Below are positions 1-12,800 of a DNA stretch of 64,000 nt, piece after piece; the stretch's first letter is position 1, and every line of letters begins with the position of its first letter. Under the pieces are notes generated by a model. That model did no database searches, was not told the DNA's origin, and saw only the letters and a list, made by a program, of their open reading frames with translations. Position numbers and translations under genes: made by a program. This DNA comes from Triticum aestivum (Eukaryota; Streptophyta; Magnoliopsida; Poales; Poaceae): positions 521,363,184-521,427,183 of the forward strand of contig NC_057795.1 of assembly GCF_018294505.1 (NCBI RefSeq). The letters run 5' to 3'.

Positions 1-62
1 GGTCTTGCTGCTTTGGGCGGCGCAGAAGGACGAACTATGATCTATGAGGTTTCAAAGGATCC

Positions 63-72
63 CTATTTATAG
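63..72 (-). promoter_or_regulatory. possible TATA box of a gene left of the window
   Basis: On the minus strand this reads CTATAAATAG, a good plant TATA box, and the sequence running toward position 1 could be the leader of a gene that begins just outside the window. The motif lies in a perfect palindrome (GATCCCTATTTATAGGGATC), so it could also be a chance foldback. No coding sequence is visible in the remaining 60 bases. Confidence 0.3.
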
Positions 73-1034
73 GGATCGTAACAACCCGGGCATATATCCA
101 CGTATAGATTTCTTCGGTTGGAGGAAATCAAGGGAGGGGACCCACCTGGTTGAATATTAGGGGGGCGTGGAGAGTTTAGCAAAGGTAAGTTATGGTGTAA
201 AAAAACTAAGGTAAGTTGCGTAACAACACTTAGGTCTCCTGAGAATCACGATCGTCAAAAAGATATAGTTCCCGTTTCTTTGAAAAACAGCCAAAAGAAC
301 TGGACCGCTTTTATTATTGGTTATAAGTAAATCACTGGACCTCTTTTAGGATGAAAACTGGTTCTAAAGTCAACTAGGATTGACTGTTCACACGCGAAGT
401 ATTTTCCTCTCTCTTGTGAAGCTATTTTATTGCCCATCCGTGCTCATACCTTTTTTCCTCGTATATGTGAGACCAAATTTTGTTGATAATACTGAATCAT
501 GTCTGGTGCTGCTCAAGATGGCACGACACCATGGTTTTCGCTTCGGTGAGATTTCGATGAAATAACTGAATTTCATTCATTTCAGCACTCACTGCAATAT
601 TTGCCTTTCGGCCAAAATATTTCAGCCTCACTGAATTTCGGCCAAAATATTTCAGCACTCGCTGAAATTTTTCTGGAACTTCTAACTAGCGATGTTAAAA
701 AAATTCTGAAACTTCTAACTAGCGACGTAATTGTTCTGAATCTTGTCCAGACTCCGACGAAACTTAAATATAAATTTAAGAATTCAGTTAACCTTCCTAA
801 GCTTCAAATTCTTGTCAAAAGCAAATATATGTTTCAGCGTCTCCCATGCAGACCAAATTTATTTCAAGAATAGTATTTGGAACCAGTACTGTGAAGTATT
901 ACAACTTGATTAATCCGCACTGGACTAAGAACATGGCTAGGAAACCTTCTTCGGGACTAAAACCAAACCACACCCTACTCTACCGCTTCATAACCAAATG
1001 TACACTCCATATCTAAGAATGGACCATTGCTGGA
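73..1034. other. intergenic, 3' flank of the Ulp1 gene
   Basis: AT-rich sequence without a convincing gene. A 19-base word (TTCGGCCAAAATATTTCAG) occurs twice near 606-660 and related pieces occur nearby, as in decayed MITE-like DNA, but I cannot define ends or a target-site duplication. Confidence 0.4.
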
Positions 1035-4000
1035 CTAAATGCTTGCATCTTCATGATCTTCAATCGCAGCTGCATCCGATAGGCTAGCATTGTACGTCTT
1101 CAGCCTTTTCATGGACTTCAATTTGTTGTAGGGCGAATTAAGAAGGACAACAGGCAGCTCTCTTCTATAATTGTCGATGTATGCCTGCATGGGAGGATAT
1201 GTTAGTATCGTTCCATATGTTTACAAAATTGAGAGAATTTTAGGTGTTACTCTGCGTACTTGGTCATAATGCAGTCTAAGATCTTCTCCCGTAAAGAATT
1301 CGATGTTCTTCAGCATGTAGAGTGCACAAGAAGAACTACAACAATTAATTCTGTTAGCAGCATTTCACGTATTAACAATGAAAAACATAATTAGAAGCTA
1401 ATACTGTTGACTGACTTGTCATCTTGTCTTGGCACAGGCACATGCTTTACTGTCCATTGGGTCACATTAATGTCTTGCCATGCATGGCTCTGTGGTCCAT
1501 TGATTCGCAGCGATGCTCTCAGATGTGCTTCCACCCCACGTATCTGCCAAAGTCCATGGTATGAGAAGTTGCTCACGGTTCATGGCTAGGTATGATGCTA
1601 AATCCTGTGTTATATTGAAAGATGTTTAAAATCTCACCACGTGAACCACTTGTCTGCATTCTAGGTAGCCGAAAAGTGAATCAAGAATCTGAATCTCCCT
1701 CCTTCTGGGGTTTACGACCACAAGGAACCAGTGGGTGTTCGCCATGTTCGTAGGCAGAAAAACCTGGACAGCAAAGATGATTACATCAACATGCATAATA
1801 ATTAGAAAAATAAATGTGTTTATGTCATGGTGAGATGGTACCAGATCATGTCTGAGGTAGTTGTCTCCTTTTGTTGTTCCATGACTGCCCGCCAAAGCGG
1901 CCTCGTGGCAGTTCTCTACCTTACCATCTCTTTCGAGCATAGCGACGCCGGCCACCCTCTCAATGTAAACCAGCTGCCCATCCCTTATGTCATTAGGATG
2001 ATCATGACGCATGATCTGAATCACAGCATCAACCAACTAAAACAAAATTCAAGTTAATTGTGGCATTCAAAAAAATTCAAGTTAATTGTACTGTGCAAAA
2101 GAAAATTGATAAACTAATTTGGGCAAATATCTTACTTCGTCACCCAACCATTTGTCATCTTCGCCTACATCTGTCATGGTGAGGCATTGCAAATGCTTCT
2201 GTTGCAGAACAATGTCATCAATTACCACCAATTGTTTATCAAGATCTGAGGTGTTGATAATTTCGGCCACATAACTCTGTCGAAACTTGTCAAGGTTGGT
2301 CTCCAGCGTCTAAGCACCTGTGTCTGTATCTTTTAAATTGCTTGCACAGTTTTTCCTCTCTGTATTCTTTGTGTCCTTGGAATCGTTGGTAGACTCCGAT
2401 GGAGTCCTGTTTTTCTTTCTCTTCTTATCACTATCGTACAGAACAAAATCTTCATTGCACAATAATGAAGATGCCACTCTTTTCCGGCTGCTCGCACGAG
2501 TTGGTAGCATGGAATCAACCCCACTATCTTGTCGCTGCTTTGCTAAAGAATCATCATAGTTGTCCTCATCAACTGGGAAGACATGGGGCTCTTCCGGCTC
2601 CCTTATTCCCTTAGCCTTGGCAGACCGGTGGTTGCTTTTGGTACCTGCCTCTGCACCCACCTCAATACTGACATCTTCATCATCTTGATTTCTTCTTTCT
2701 TCAGTCTTTCGCACATTCTCATTGTGCCTCAAATTCAGAGGATCCTGTGATTCGAAATGAAGCACTTGTTAGCTTGCAATCTGCGCGAAATAAAAAAACA
2801 AAACCAGTTAACTGTAAAATGTGCATCACCAGGAAAGCTTCAAGGCTTGTGGTGGCTTTGGAATGCTTTCGCGAATCCAAACTCGGAGCACCCTGCGATG
2901 CATCCACCTCTTTATAAAGCTGTGAAACATTCTTGAGACTCTCCTTGCAAGCTGCAGCAACAGCTCTGTCTTCTTCATCCTGAACGTGGAAGATCATATG
3001 TTAGCTACGAATCTGCGTTAACTTAAAACAAAATCAGTTAGATGTAAAATGTGTATCACCATGAAAGCTTCAAGGCTAATCTTGGCTTTTGAATGCTTTC
3101 GCGATTGCAAACTAGGAGCAGGCTGCAAATCTTCAGATACGTTCTTCTTGGGGGCATCCATGTAATCTTTTTGTATTCCCTTAGCAGAAATGCCTTTGGC
3201 AATGACCTCCGTGTCATCTTTTTGTTTTTGCTGGCGAGTAGTATTCTCTCCTGGGACCTCCATTGGGTCCGCAGGTACTCCCAGGTCAGATAGCTGTATG
3301 TCCTCGACTCCTGGGCGATCAGCATCAAATATTCCATAGCGGTGGTTCTTTAAAAAATGTGTTAGTGTGGAGAGTATTGACAGTAAAATTATTTATAGAA
3401 ACTCACAATGGTATACTTACATTGAATTCTGTGATGAGGTCGTCCGTGCGTCTGCCGTTCGCAAGGGTACGCCTAAGGCACTCGTCCATTTTTTTCAAGG
3501 GTGCACATCCTATCAAATTGTTGTGCACTGGCCTCCCGCACAATGGAGACAACTTCTTTCAAATCAGCCAATACACGGCCCATGAGTGCCTTATCCTGCA
3601 AATTACAAGCAGTTAGGAGCATATGACTTCGATTGTACTTGCAAAGTTACAATATATATTTGTGCGTGATGTTCATCATTTACCTGGCCGTCATTCTTTG
3701 GTTTGACCGGCGTCCCAACTGGTGGCGGATTGAAAGGCCGCAGCAGGTCATCGACATACTGCATGTTAGTGTCGTTAGTATCATTCAAAACATATGGTAC
3801 ATAATCCAGGCACACAGTACTAACACTTTACCTCTCCAACCCCTATATAATTTTTGTTGATTATGTTGTCAACCTTCTGTGCCTTCTCGTCACTCCAGTT
3901 TTGGATCAGCGGCCTTAACCTTGATGCATACGAGATGGTAGAGTCCAATTGGTGCACCCTCCACTTCTCGTAGTACCACGTCTGCATTACAACAAAAACA

Positions 4001-5583
4001 GCTTAGACAATTTTCCATAAAATTAAATGTATGGTATGTTAATAATGATTGTATTACCTGCAGCAGTGGTAGGTTGCCCTCCAGATTTGCTCCACCATTT
4101 ACAAATTTCCTGACGCTAGCCATAAGATGGTCAAGCGTAAGCTGTCCAAAATTGGTGCTCTTTATTGTCTCAACGTTTCTAACAATCCCAAGGTATCTGT
4201 TGTCCACATACTGCTGTGTTGTCGGGCATACATATTTGCCTATGGTGTACAAGACAAATGGCCTGACAAAATTAGGTGTGTTGTCGCCTTTCATCTTGGC
4301 TAGCAATCCTTTCAGAGTTACTTTTGTGTCACTGGGGTCTTTCAGTTCCTTCCACAACTCCAAAGTATCATTGTGATTTGAAGAGACGTGATTCTTCCCC
4401 ATGCAGGGCAGGCCTGTTATATGCTCCACATCTTTTAGTGTGATCCTACATGGTCTCCCATTAATTATAAAGGCATCCTGCTCTGTATCATATGAATAAG
4501 CGATGGCCTGGCACAGTAGACGTCTCATTCTCATGCCAGGAGTCTTGAGAAGTTCACCCAGTCCAATCAACTTGATGTACGTCAGTTGCTGTGTGTTTAA
4601 ATCTTTTATGAACTTCTCGTATTGCAGCAAAGAAGCAACCTGAGTTCCCTGAATGTACAAATAGTGTGATTAGATTCTGTATGGTATTCATTTAAACACG
4701 CATAGAACCGACTAATCTATGCCAATATCAAAATTGTGATCTACAGTACTGCATGAAATCATAGAGCTTCTGGGCCATATAATGAACACCAGACATAGAA
4801 AAACAAGCTATCTCTGTCGGCAAATTGACTGATAATAGTATTGATTTTTAGTAGAAAGAGCAGACTTTGGTCTATGTACACTACTAAAGTTTCAGGCGTC
4901 ACGCTTACGAAAATAATTGCATACATGATCAGAAGATCAATAGTTTATAGATAATCTCGAAAAAGGAATGTAGCAGTTCCATTGCAAGCATTCAAGAGCA
5001 CATACTCCTTAGTTCCGATCAGATTAAAAAGATCAATTAGTAAAGACCATGCAAAATTAAGGGGAATCACCAACAGTTTCAATCACTGGAGATTAAGAAC
5101 TCATTTAGAAAGCCTATGCCAAAAAATTAGCAATTTCCAAATTTTAAGGCATATAAATAGAGACGATAACCCTGATTTTATTGCACATCTAAGTCCTATG
5201 TCATTGATTTTATGCTAAGATTCGTGCAAGCCTTTTTTTGTCATTTTTTCTTTTCTTTCTAGACACACCCATCTCCCTTCGGTAAAATAGGGAAAATTAT
5301 GGGATTGCATGCAGACTTGGGAAGGAGGGAGTATGCAGAATACAAGGATCTCGATCGTTACCGGAGGATTCTCTCGATGGCGACCGGCTCCATTGCTGTT
5401 CGCTTTCATCTTTTGCTTCACCAGCTTCTCCGACGTGCCCATCTCTTTCGTCGGCTTCTCTGACATGCCCTTCTCTTTCATCTCAGGATTTGCCGACGCA
5501 GGCTTCGAAGATGAAGGCTTCGTCGGTTTCACCGACCTGGGAGCTACTTTGGGCGGCGTGGGGTGGTAATACGGTGTAGTCAT
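1035..5583 (-). pseudogene. plant-mobile-domain / Ulp1 cysteine peptidase gene, two lesions
   Basis: Thirteen exons with GT/AG borders and agreeing phases: 5583-5362, 4648-4058, 3981-3832, 3758-3684, 3595-3421, 3347-3060, 2979-2830, 2744-2136, 2036-1842, 1763-1638, 1543-1416, 1335-1260, 1184-1035 (about 976 codons). Exons 2-3 resemble the aminotransferase-like plant mobile domain (WYYEKWRV near its end); exons 8-13 form an Ulp1/C48 SUMO-protease-like domain. The triad is visible: His in THW (1731-1733), Asp in ILDS (1680-1682), Cys in SSCALYML (1326-1328). Family role: desumoylating-type cysteine proteases; many grass copies have unknown substrates. Two lesions: exon 5 has one surplus base in a T7 run (3489-3495, A7 on the coding strand), and exon 8 has an in-frame TAG (2310-2312). 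Everything else is intact, so the gene died recently, or one lesion is an assembly error. The start is the first ATG of an open exon; exon 1 is basic and Pro/Lys/Ser-rich. It is divergent from the exonuclease gene. Confidence 0.8.
2769..3120 (-). repeat. tandem duplication of an exon end plus its intron start
   Basis: Two copies of about 120 bp, at 2769-2890 and 3000-3120 (offset 230), inside the Ulp1 gene. Each holds the last ~60 bases of an exon (SRKHSKA..SLEAF) and the first ~60 bases of the following intron. Exon 7 therefore arose by duplication of the exon 6/intron 6 boundary. Both keep a usable GTGAT donor, and the phase is unchanged. Confidence 0.8.
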
Positions 5584-6337
5584 GGAAGGCTAGGTATGGG
5601 AGGCATGGGGGGTGGAGGTGTGGGGTGGGAAGCGTGGGGTGGAGTAATTATAGGGGATTTGGGATCTCACGAAGAGGTAGTTTTAGATCACGTAATGTTT
5701 TTTTGGGTGATGCTATTGCGTGCGCGCTCGCTCTGGCGAGCGATTTCCGACTAGACTGGATTTATTAGGTAACCACGTCCAAACAGGAATCCCTTTAAAT
5801 TAGAAAGGAGAGAGATAACTGAAGAGATTTTACAGAGAATATCTTACTTGCCCACGTTGAAATCAGGGGGGCATAGAGATTAGAGGGGAGATCTCTTTAG
5901 GCCCACCTGAAAATCAGGGGGCAGAAAGATTAGAATCATGGGGGGGGGAGAGAGATTGGGATCGAGCATTGCCAAGCTCGCTCGTCAAAGAGCGTTTCCG
6001 GTTGTTGTTTTTTAGCAAGTTTTTTTGAGAATTTTTTTATCAACTTAATCTCAACCATGAAGCGTTTGGGCTTCTTGTTCTTTCTTATACGGGCCTATTA
6101 CAATGGGATGAGCCCATTTTAAATGAGAACATGAGAAAGGAAAGCAAGGACTCCAACAGGCGGGAGGACTCCAATAGGCGGGACGAGCCCCGTCCCAATT
6201 ATTTAGGACAGGCATGCACAAGGGTGCTTCGACCTCACTGCCACGACTCTCCAAAAACGGTTCCTCTGCCTTTGCGTCCTCTTGATTCCCTCTTCCTTTG
6301 CGTCGCCCACTCTCCCAACAATCTGGCTTCTGGAACG
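5584..6337. other. shared upstream region of two divergent genes
   Basis: This lies between the start of the Ulp1 gene (minus) and the leader of the exonuclease gene (plus). It holds an imperfect direct repeat around 5850-5940 (both copies contain AAATCAGGGGGC), a G9 run at 5941-5949 and a short GC-rich leader near 6230-6337 that ends in a GTGAGT splice donor. No ORF here looks coding. Confidence 0.45.
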
Positions 6338-6903
6338 GTGAGTTCTCCTTCCTGTCAATTTTGTTAGTAGTTCTCCAGTAGCAGCACATACGATGGCCTT
6401 CTTCTTGTCAATTTCTTGTTCTCCTGCTTCTTTATTTTGTGCGCACAGATTCAACTGCCTTCAACATGTAGTCCATTGCCTTATGAGAATTTTGCACACA
6501 GATTCATCTTCATGCAACATCTAGTCTGTTGTCTTGTCAATTTATTGTTTTTCTCCTGCTTCTTTAGTTTGTACACACAGATTCATCTGCATGGGCGATG
6601 AACAATTCATAGATACATGTTTATTCTTGATTGTTGATGCAGTTGTTTAGATAAATATTTCAAGAGCATAAATTTTGATTGTTAATTCGCATATACTCCC
6701 TCTGCAAGGAAATATAACAACTTTTGGCTCACTACTTTAGTGATTTCTTTATAGAGGGAGTACATGTTTAGTTTAAATTGTTCATGCACTTGTTTACATA
6801 AACTTTCAATAGTGCAAGAATTACTATACTATCTTTCATCTCGGCTTATTGTTATCATATTATTGTCATGATTCATGTCTTATACTGGTTTCATCAATTA
6901 TAG
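6338..6903 (+). other. probable 5'-UTR intron of the exonuclease gene
   Basis: A consensus donor (ACG|GTGAGT at 6338) and an acceptor (CAATTATAG at 6903) lie upstream of the ATG at 6913, leaving a nine-base leader segment before the start codon. The interior is T-rich, as in plant introns, and contains a 65-bp Stowaway-like MITE. Confidence 0.5.
6696..6760. mobile_element. Stowaway-like MITE
   Basis: The ends are CTCCCTCTGC and its approximate inverse (AGAGGGAG), and a TA dinucleotide flanks each side (6694-6695 and 6761-6762). TA duplication and CTCCCTC termini are the hallmarks of grass Stowaway (Tc1/mariner) MITEs. It is a short, internally deleted copy without coding capacity. Confidence 0.75.
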
Positions 6904-6912
6904 TCCTTCGGC

Positions 6913-7592
6913 ATGGCATTCGTGAAAGATTATGCTCTCAAGGCAGATGGAAAGACCGTAATTTTTGTGAAGTACACGAACAAGGCTAGCAGTGTTGAGT
7001 ACTGCATTCGCAGATTCAAATACTGGCTGCAGAACGACGACCAGAAGATAGTTGCACTGGATGTGGAGTTCACCTGGCCTCGTGGTCCAACACAGACAGC
7101 TGCCGTGGTCCAGTTATGCGTTGGCATCTATGTCCTCGTGTACCACATAAGCGTTGCTGATGAGCACTGTGGCCTGCTTGCCGCCTTCCTGCTTGACGAG
7201 GAGTACACCTTTGTTAGGGTGGACATCAACAATAATGAGATAAAACTCAAGCATGTTGGTCTGGTGGTACGAAACTTTGTGGATATCCAGAATTTGTGGA
7301 GAGTGCCTGATCCAGTGACGATTAAGCCGAAGTATGGCTTGGCTGACTAGGCTGGTTCCATCATCCACCACAGCTACAACAAGATGCTATCACAGAAGAT
7401 GACCACCATATATGGGCAGAGGCACCCTTGCCCTTGAAGAACATCTATTATGCTTCCAAGGATGCGTATGCCACCTACGATGTATACAGGCGACTGGTGA
7501 ACTTCCAAAAGGGGTTCAAGAGTCAGTGCCAGCATCTCGCCAAACCATCTAGGCGGTCGAGGAAGTCCGGAAGGAAGAATGAATCAAACTAA
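6913..7592 (+). pseudogene. 3'-5' exonuclease (DnaQ/WRN-like) gene, broken
   Basis: A single coding exon. The first 145 codons carry the Exo I motif ALDVEFTW (Asp and Glu metal ligands) and the following QLCVG strand of the RNase-D/WRN exonuclease fold, which removes nucleotides from DNA or RNA 3' ends. An in-frame TAG (7348-7350) interrupts the conserved LAD-x-AGSII segment. After that an indel near 7390-7401 shifts the frame. In the shifted frame the reading continues through YYASKDAYATYDVY, which holds the Exo III Tyr-x3-Asp, to a basic tail ending at a TAA (7590-7592). So the three-motif domain is recognisable, but two lesions prevent a full product. The start ATG follows a probable 5'-UTR intron. 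Intact grass paralogs are usually 200-220 residues, matching the total here. Confidence 0.75.
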
Positions 7593-8686
7593 AATGTTTC
7601 TTCTATTTATCTAGCTGATAGTCTGTAAACTTTATTATACTGCTAGTAAGTCGTAAGTTCAAATTTCCTGCAAGTTGAATCATCCTTTATTCTAGTTGTC
7701 TTGCCTAATTTTTCCACGTTCAAGAGATATTATACTTAAGACGTTTATTTTGTTTCGGTTTCGCTAGCTATGATACAGAATGCGATAGCCATTTTTACCA
7801 AAAGATTATTTCAGATTTATAATGAATAATGTTCGTCTCAACTGGGTTTGAATAGATAAATTTTATTTTTTAATTGCATAGAGAAAGTTCATATTTTTTA
7901 ATCAAAAGAAGGGTCCCCCCTGATTTTCCATTAATAGAAACCACATGGTCTTTGAAGCCCCTGAAACAAACTTCAGCTAGAAACTAAAGTAATCAACTAG
8001 CAACACAAATCATACGTGGTAGCAAACCCAGCCAGACTTAACATCAAGGTCCAAAAAATAAGACTACGGCAAAGGACAGAAAATATAGCTGATAGATGCG
8101 CAGGAGACACCGCAGTACCCTGTGACTCCACACTTGCGATGAACTGTACAATTCACCTGCTACATGCTCTAGCCTGCGCATATAGACCATCAGCACCTCT
8201 TTGTTTATCACCTTCATCTGCAATATAGACCATTCCATGATCAACAAGCAAATTAGCTAAACAAGAATCATAAGATCAATATACCATTTATTTTGTAATC
8301 TCACATTATTCCTGCATTACCAAAGAGTGAATAACACAAATGATGCCCTTCCCGCATGTCCAACTTAAACACTCATAGGTAGTTCTACCATCTTAACTCC
8401 ATGATTTAAATTATTAATAAAACCCCCTTAAAGATTCCATTTACATTACCATAGTTCATGATTATAGCCAGGGAAACAGCAGCCAATAAAGCAACCACCT
8501 GTGTAGGCCCTATTTTGAGTCATGAATAGGACCCAATCACAGCATTTACTCTAACTACAACATGTCCTCCTCTCATAGTCATCATCACCCAAGACAGAAT
8601 GAAGACGTAACCCCATAGATGCGTAACTGCTATCAACATAGTTTTCGCACCATACCTAGTGTAAAGGACACTCTTACGTTGCCGTG
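7593..8686. other. intergenic, no gene seen
   Basis: AT-rich sequence between the converging ends of the exonuclease and B3 genes. I see no conserved coding frame, clear terminal repeats or RNA gene. It presumably holds the 3'-UTRs of both genes. Confidence 0.4.
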
Positions 8687-9860
8687 CTACTTTTGTGGCT
8701 CCTCGGTCAGCATGTTCATAACCACCTCGATCTGAAGATCTTCACGGGTGGTGGTCTTGAAACCGAAAAGAACGGCTTTATGAACCTTGAGTTCTTCACT
8801 GTCAACAAAATCACTCCATCCCTTACCGAAGATGATGCGGCCATCATAACACTTGTGGTACTTGACCGGCATGAAACTGTCCTTGCACAGCTGAATGCTA
8901 GCAAGCCCATCTCCCGGTATCTCCCCATCTCCTGGGGTCTTCAGGGCGTCGACAACTTTCGACGGTAATCTCTGTATGCACCATCATAGGTAGAAAAATT
9001 ATCAAATATGTGAAGGAGCAGTAAACAAAAGGATCTTCAGCTACATCTACATATATTACATAAGGATCTTCAGTTATGGGAAACAAAAGGATATGCAAAA
9101 ACACACATCAGTGTACTCACTGGTTTCAGCTACAAAAGCATATCATTAATCTTTCTCTCCATGAAAAAACAAAGAAAATTGCATACAAAATAAAAAATAC
9201 TAGTACACCAAAAACATATCATCGTCTTTCCTGCTATGTTTGACTTGGTGAAGCGGTGGACAAAGAATACACCTATATAACCTTTCTTCATCGCCAAAAG
9301 GTCATGTAGGTTACGCTCCCCTTGCTTCGTCGGATTAATTCCCTTTGTTATGGCAGCTGATTCTAGAGGACTATTGTAACGCCCCAGATTCGATGCGCCA
9401 GGTGTCTGCCAGTTATTCGCCATCATTGCCATGTCATTTGCTTGCGTGTTGCATTTTATCATGTCATCATGTGCATCTCATTTTGCATATGTGTTCATCT
9501 CATGCATCCGAGCATTTTCCCCGTTGTCCGTTTTGCAATCCGACACTCCTATGTCCTCCGGCACCCCCTTTTACCTCTTTTCGTGAGCGGGTGTTAAACA
9601 TTCTCGGAATGCACCGAGTCTTGCCAAGTGGCCTTGGTACACCACCGGTAGACCGCCTGTCAAGTTTCGTGCCATTTGGAGTCCGTTTGATACTCCAACG
9701 GTTAACCGGGGAACCGTAAAGGCCTCTTTTGTGTGCATCCCAACACCCCTCCAAAGTGGCCCAATAACCCATCCAAACCCTCTGCATGCTCTCTGTCGTT
9801 CGATCAAGATCATGTGGGCGAAAACCGCACTCCATTTGGAGTCTCCTAGCTCCCTCTATC

Positions 9861-9867
9861 TATAAAT
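9861..9867 (+). promoter_or_regulatory. TATA box of the solo LTR
   Basis: TATAAAT sits about 30 bases upstream of a leader beginning near 9890 (ACCCTAACCCTAGCC), which then becomes very GC-rich. This is the expected position of the LTR promoter. If active it would transcribe antisense to the disrupted B3 gene. Confidence 0.5.
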
Positions 9868-12800
9868 TAGCCCCTCCCCCCAAAATTAGCGGATGATTTC
9901 CACCCTAACCCTAGCCGCTTCCCCTCTACGCCGCCGGACATGTACGTCCCGGACCAGACGAAACCCCGCCGCCGCTCCCAGCCAGTGGCGCGCCGCCATG
10001 TGGCCCCCGCGCCGTCCCCGCCGCCGCGGCCCGTCGGGCCCAGGCGTGGCCCGCCCAGGCCCGCGCGGCCCGCCCAGGCCCGCGCGGCCCACCCAGGCCC
10101 GGGCGGCCGCCCGTCCGCCCCGCGCCTCCCGCGCAGCTCTGCCGACCTCGCTGGCGCTCGCCTTCGCCGTTACCGCCGCCGGCGAGCGTCGTCGCCACCT
10201 CACCCTCGTCGGACCCCGCCGCCAGGCGCTCGCCGCCTTCGTCGCCGCCGGCCTCCCCTGTCGTCATCCGCCGACGCTGCCGCCTCACTCCGCGCCTCGC
10301 CCGCGACCTCCGCCGCCCGTCACCGCCGGCATCCGCACCCCATCCCGCCGCCGGTCGCCCCGACCGCCGCCTCCAGTGCCGCGTCTCGGCTTCGCGCCCC
10401 TGCCCGCTCACGCCCCACCAATCAAATGCGGCCCCGTCCCGGATCCCCTCTGTCCCGGGTCCTCCCCATCCCAGTTTCCCGCGAGGTGAATATCTGCCAA
10501 GTCCCAGTAATTTTACATCATGTGTGCATCTTTGACCTTCTATAACTTTGTGTGTGCTGCTCCGTTGTGCGTGTATAATATATCAAAATGTTCGTTGTGA
10601 GATGCTCTTCATTTAATTCCATTGTGCCATGCTTGTTTGAGTTTATCTTGATGCCCTTACCATCGTTGCAAAAGTGCTATATGATGTTATCTGCTGTCTG
10701 TTAACAGAACTTGGTGATTTGTCTTTTTCATTGCATTTTGTGTATGCATCCTATGAGCTTGATGTCTACATGTGTTTTGTGCTATGTCATGCCATCTTTC
10801 CAGGGGAGCAATCCATGTATTTTTGTGAGTTGTGTAGTGAGTGCATCAAGCTCATGAAGTAGAGTATTTGTTGTTACTGTTTTGCTATGCTGAATCTGCT
10901 ATATTATGATGATATGTAAACCTGCTGCTACAAGTCATTCTATGCATAATCCGGAGATGTTTACTAAGGATGTTTTGTTATACATGTCATGCTCTATCCA
11001 TCCCTGCCCCTTTTTGCATTTATAGCCTGATGTAGCTTGTTGTAATCTTGCTCTCAATTTGCTAAATAATGTTGCTGTCAGCCTGTTAACATGAAGTTCA
11101 GTTTTTCCATGTGTTTTTCTAGTGATCCATGCAATCTATGAACTTGCTTTTGCCATTCTTAACTTCATAAACATGTATTCTTACTGTTGGTCACCTTGTC
11201 ATGCCATGTATTGCTCTGTGGTGAGCTGTACAAGGTTACCAACATGCCTACATATCGTTGTTCCTGCCATGTACTGGTTTTCTGAATCTGTCATATAACT
11301 TGCCATGTTTACATGGGTGCCATCATATCTTCTGTTCCTTTTTCACTCATGTTCAGTAAGGGAATTTTGTTCTATGCGTTTAGTAGATTCATGCCATGCC
11401 TTTGTTTGCCATGATAAGTTCTTGTATCATGTAGTTTGTTAGCTCTAAACATTGCAACCTGATGTTATTTCTGCAAAGTCTGAAACTGTTATTATATGCA
11501 ATCTTGCCATGTCGTTTTGAGCATGTCCTAGTGATTTCTGGAGATATCTCAGTGTTCATGTTTTGTTATGCTTTACATGTACATCATGCCCATGCCTTTT
11601 GTTTTAATATTAAGGTGTTGTAGCATATTGTTTTGATGCTTGCAATATGCGTAGTTGCTGTTTTGGACAGCTTGTCCTTTATATCTTGTTTGGAGTGTAT
11701 GCGTTGCACCGTTGCTCCGTTTTGAGTGTGCTCTATATGAAACTTGCTTGATTTTGCATGTAGTTTCATATTATCATGTTGCATCTTTTTTTGGTGTGTT
11801 TGCTTGATGTTTCAATGCATTCTGCATCAATGCCTTGTTTAACTTGTTTTGCTCATATCTTCTAGGTCGTAGCTCCGAACTAAATGAACTTTATATATGT
11901 AACTTGACTAGAATTTCGTGTAGATCATCTTTGTGCATCTTAACTTGTTGTTTAACAACTTGAACATAAGGTTTATTCAGATCTGGACCAATTTCGAAAT
12001 TTGCATATGAGGACTTACCGGAATTGTTACATGTTGTTTCCGGCCTCATTTAACCTTGCTTTGATGTGTTGTTCTTGTATGCATCCTCTCTTGCCATGAG
12101 TAGCTTCATGTAGTCTTGCCTTGCATCATACTTGGTTAAGCATCATGCCATGTATATGTGTGGTGTGTTTACCATGTTGTGTGCTTCTTCTCGATAGTTC
12201 CCATTTCGTTGCGATCATGAGGATTCGTTCGTCTATGCTTGGTTCGTCTTCGTGGCTTCATCTTCTTCATGGACTCGTTCTTCTTCCTTGCGGGATTTCA
12301 GGCAAGATGACCGCTACCCTAGATCTCACTACTATCATTTCTATGCTAGTTGCTTCGTTCTATCGCTATGCTGCGCTACCTATCATTTACTCTTCAAGCC
12401 TCCCAAATTGCCATGTCAGCCTCTAACCTTTTTCACCCTTCCTAGCAAACTGTTGCTTGGCTATGTTACCGCTTTTGCTTAGCCCCTCTTATAGCGTTGT
12501 TAGTTGCAGGTGAAGTTGAAGATTGCTCCATGGTGGACAGGATTATGTCGGGATATCACAATATCTCTTACTTAATTAATGCATCTATATACTTGGTAAA
12601 GGGTGGAAGGCTCGGCCTTATGCCTGGTGTTTTGTTCCACTCTTGTCGCCCCTAGTTTCTGTCATACCGGTGTTATGTTCCTTGATTTTGCGTTCCTTAC
12701 ACGGTTGGGTGATTTATGGGACCCCCTTGACAGTTCGCTTTGGATAAAACTCCTCCATCAAGGCCCAACATTGGTTTTAACATTTGCCACCTAAGCCTTT

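Noticed and set aside
601..873. Open frame of 90 codons
   Set aside because: It is formed by repeated AT-rich words (GGCCAAAATATTTCAG) and resembles no protein.
2286..2318. Short intron that would splice out the TAG of the Ulp1 gene
   Set aside because: The only GT...AG pair spans 32 bases, too short for a plant intron, and would break the frame that otherwise continues unchanged.
9893..10545. Long overlapping open frames on both strands, Pro/Arg/Ala-rich
   Set aside because: They come from extreme GC content in the leader of the solo LTR; three frames are open at once and none resembles a protein family.
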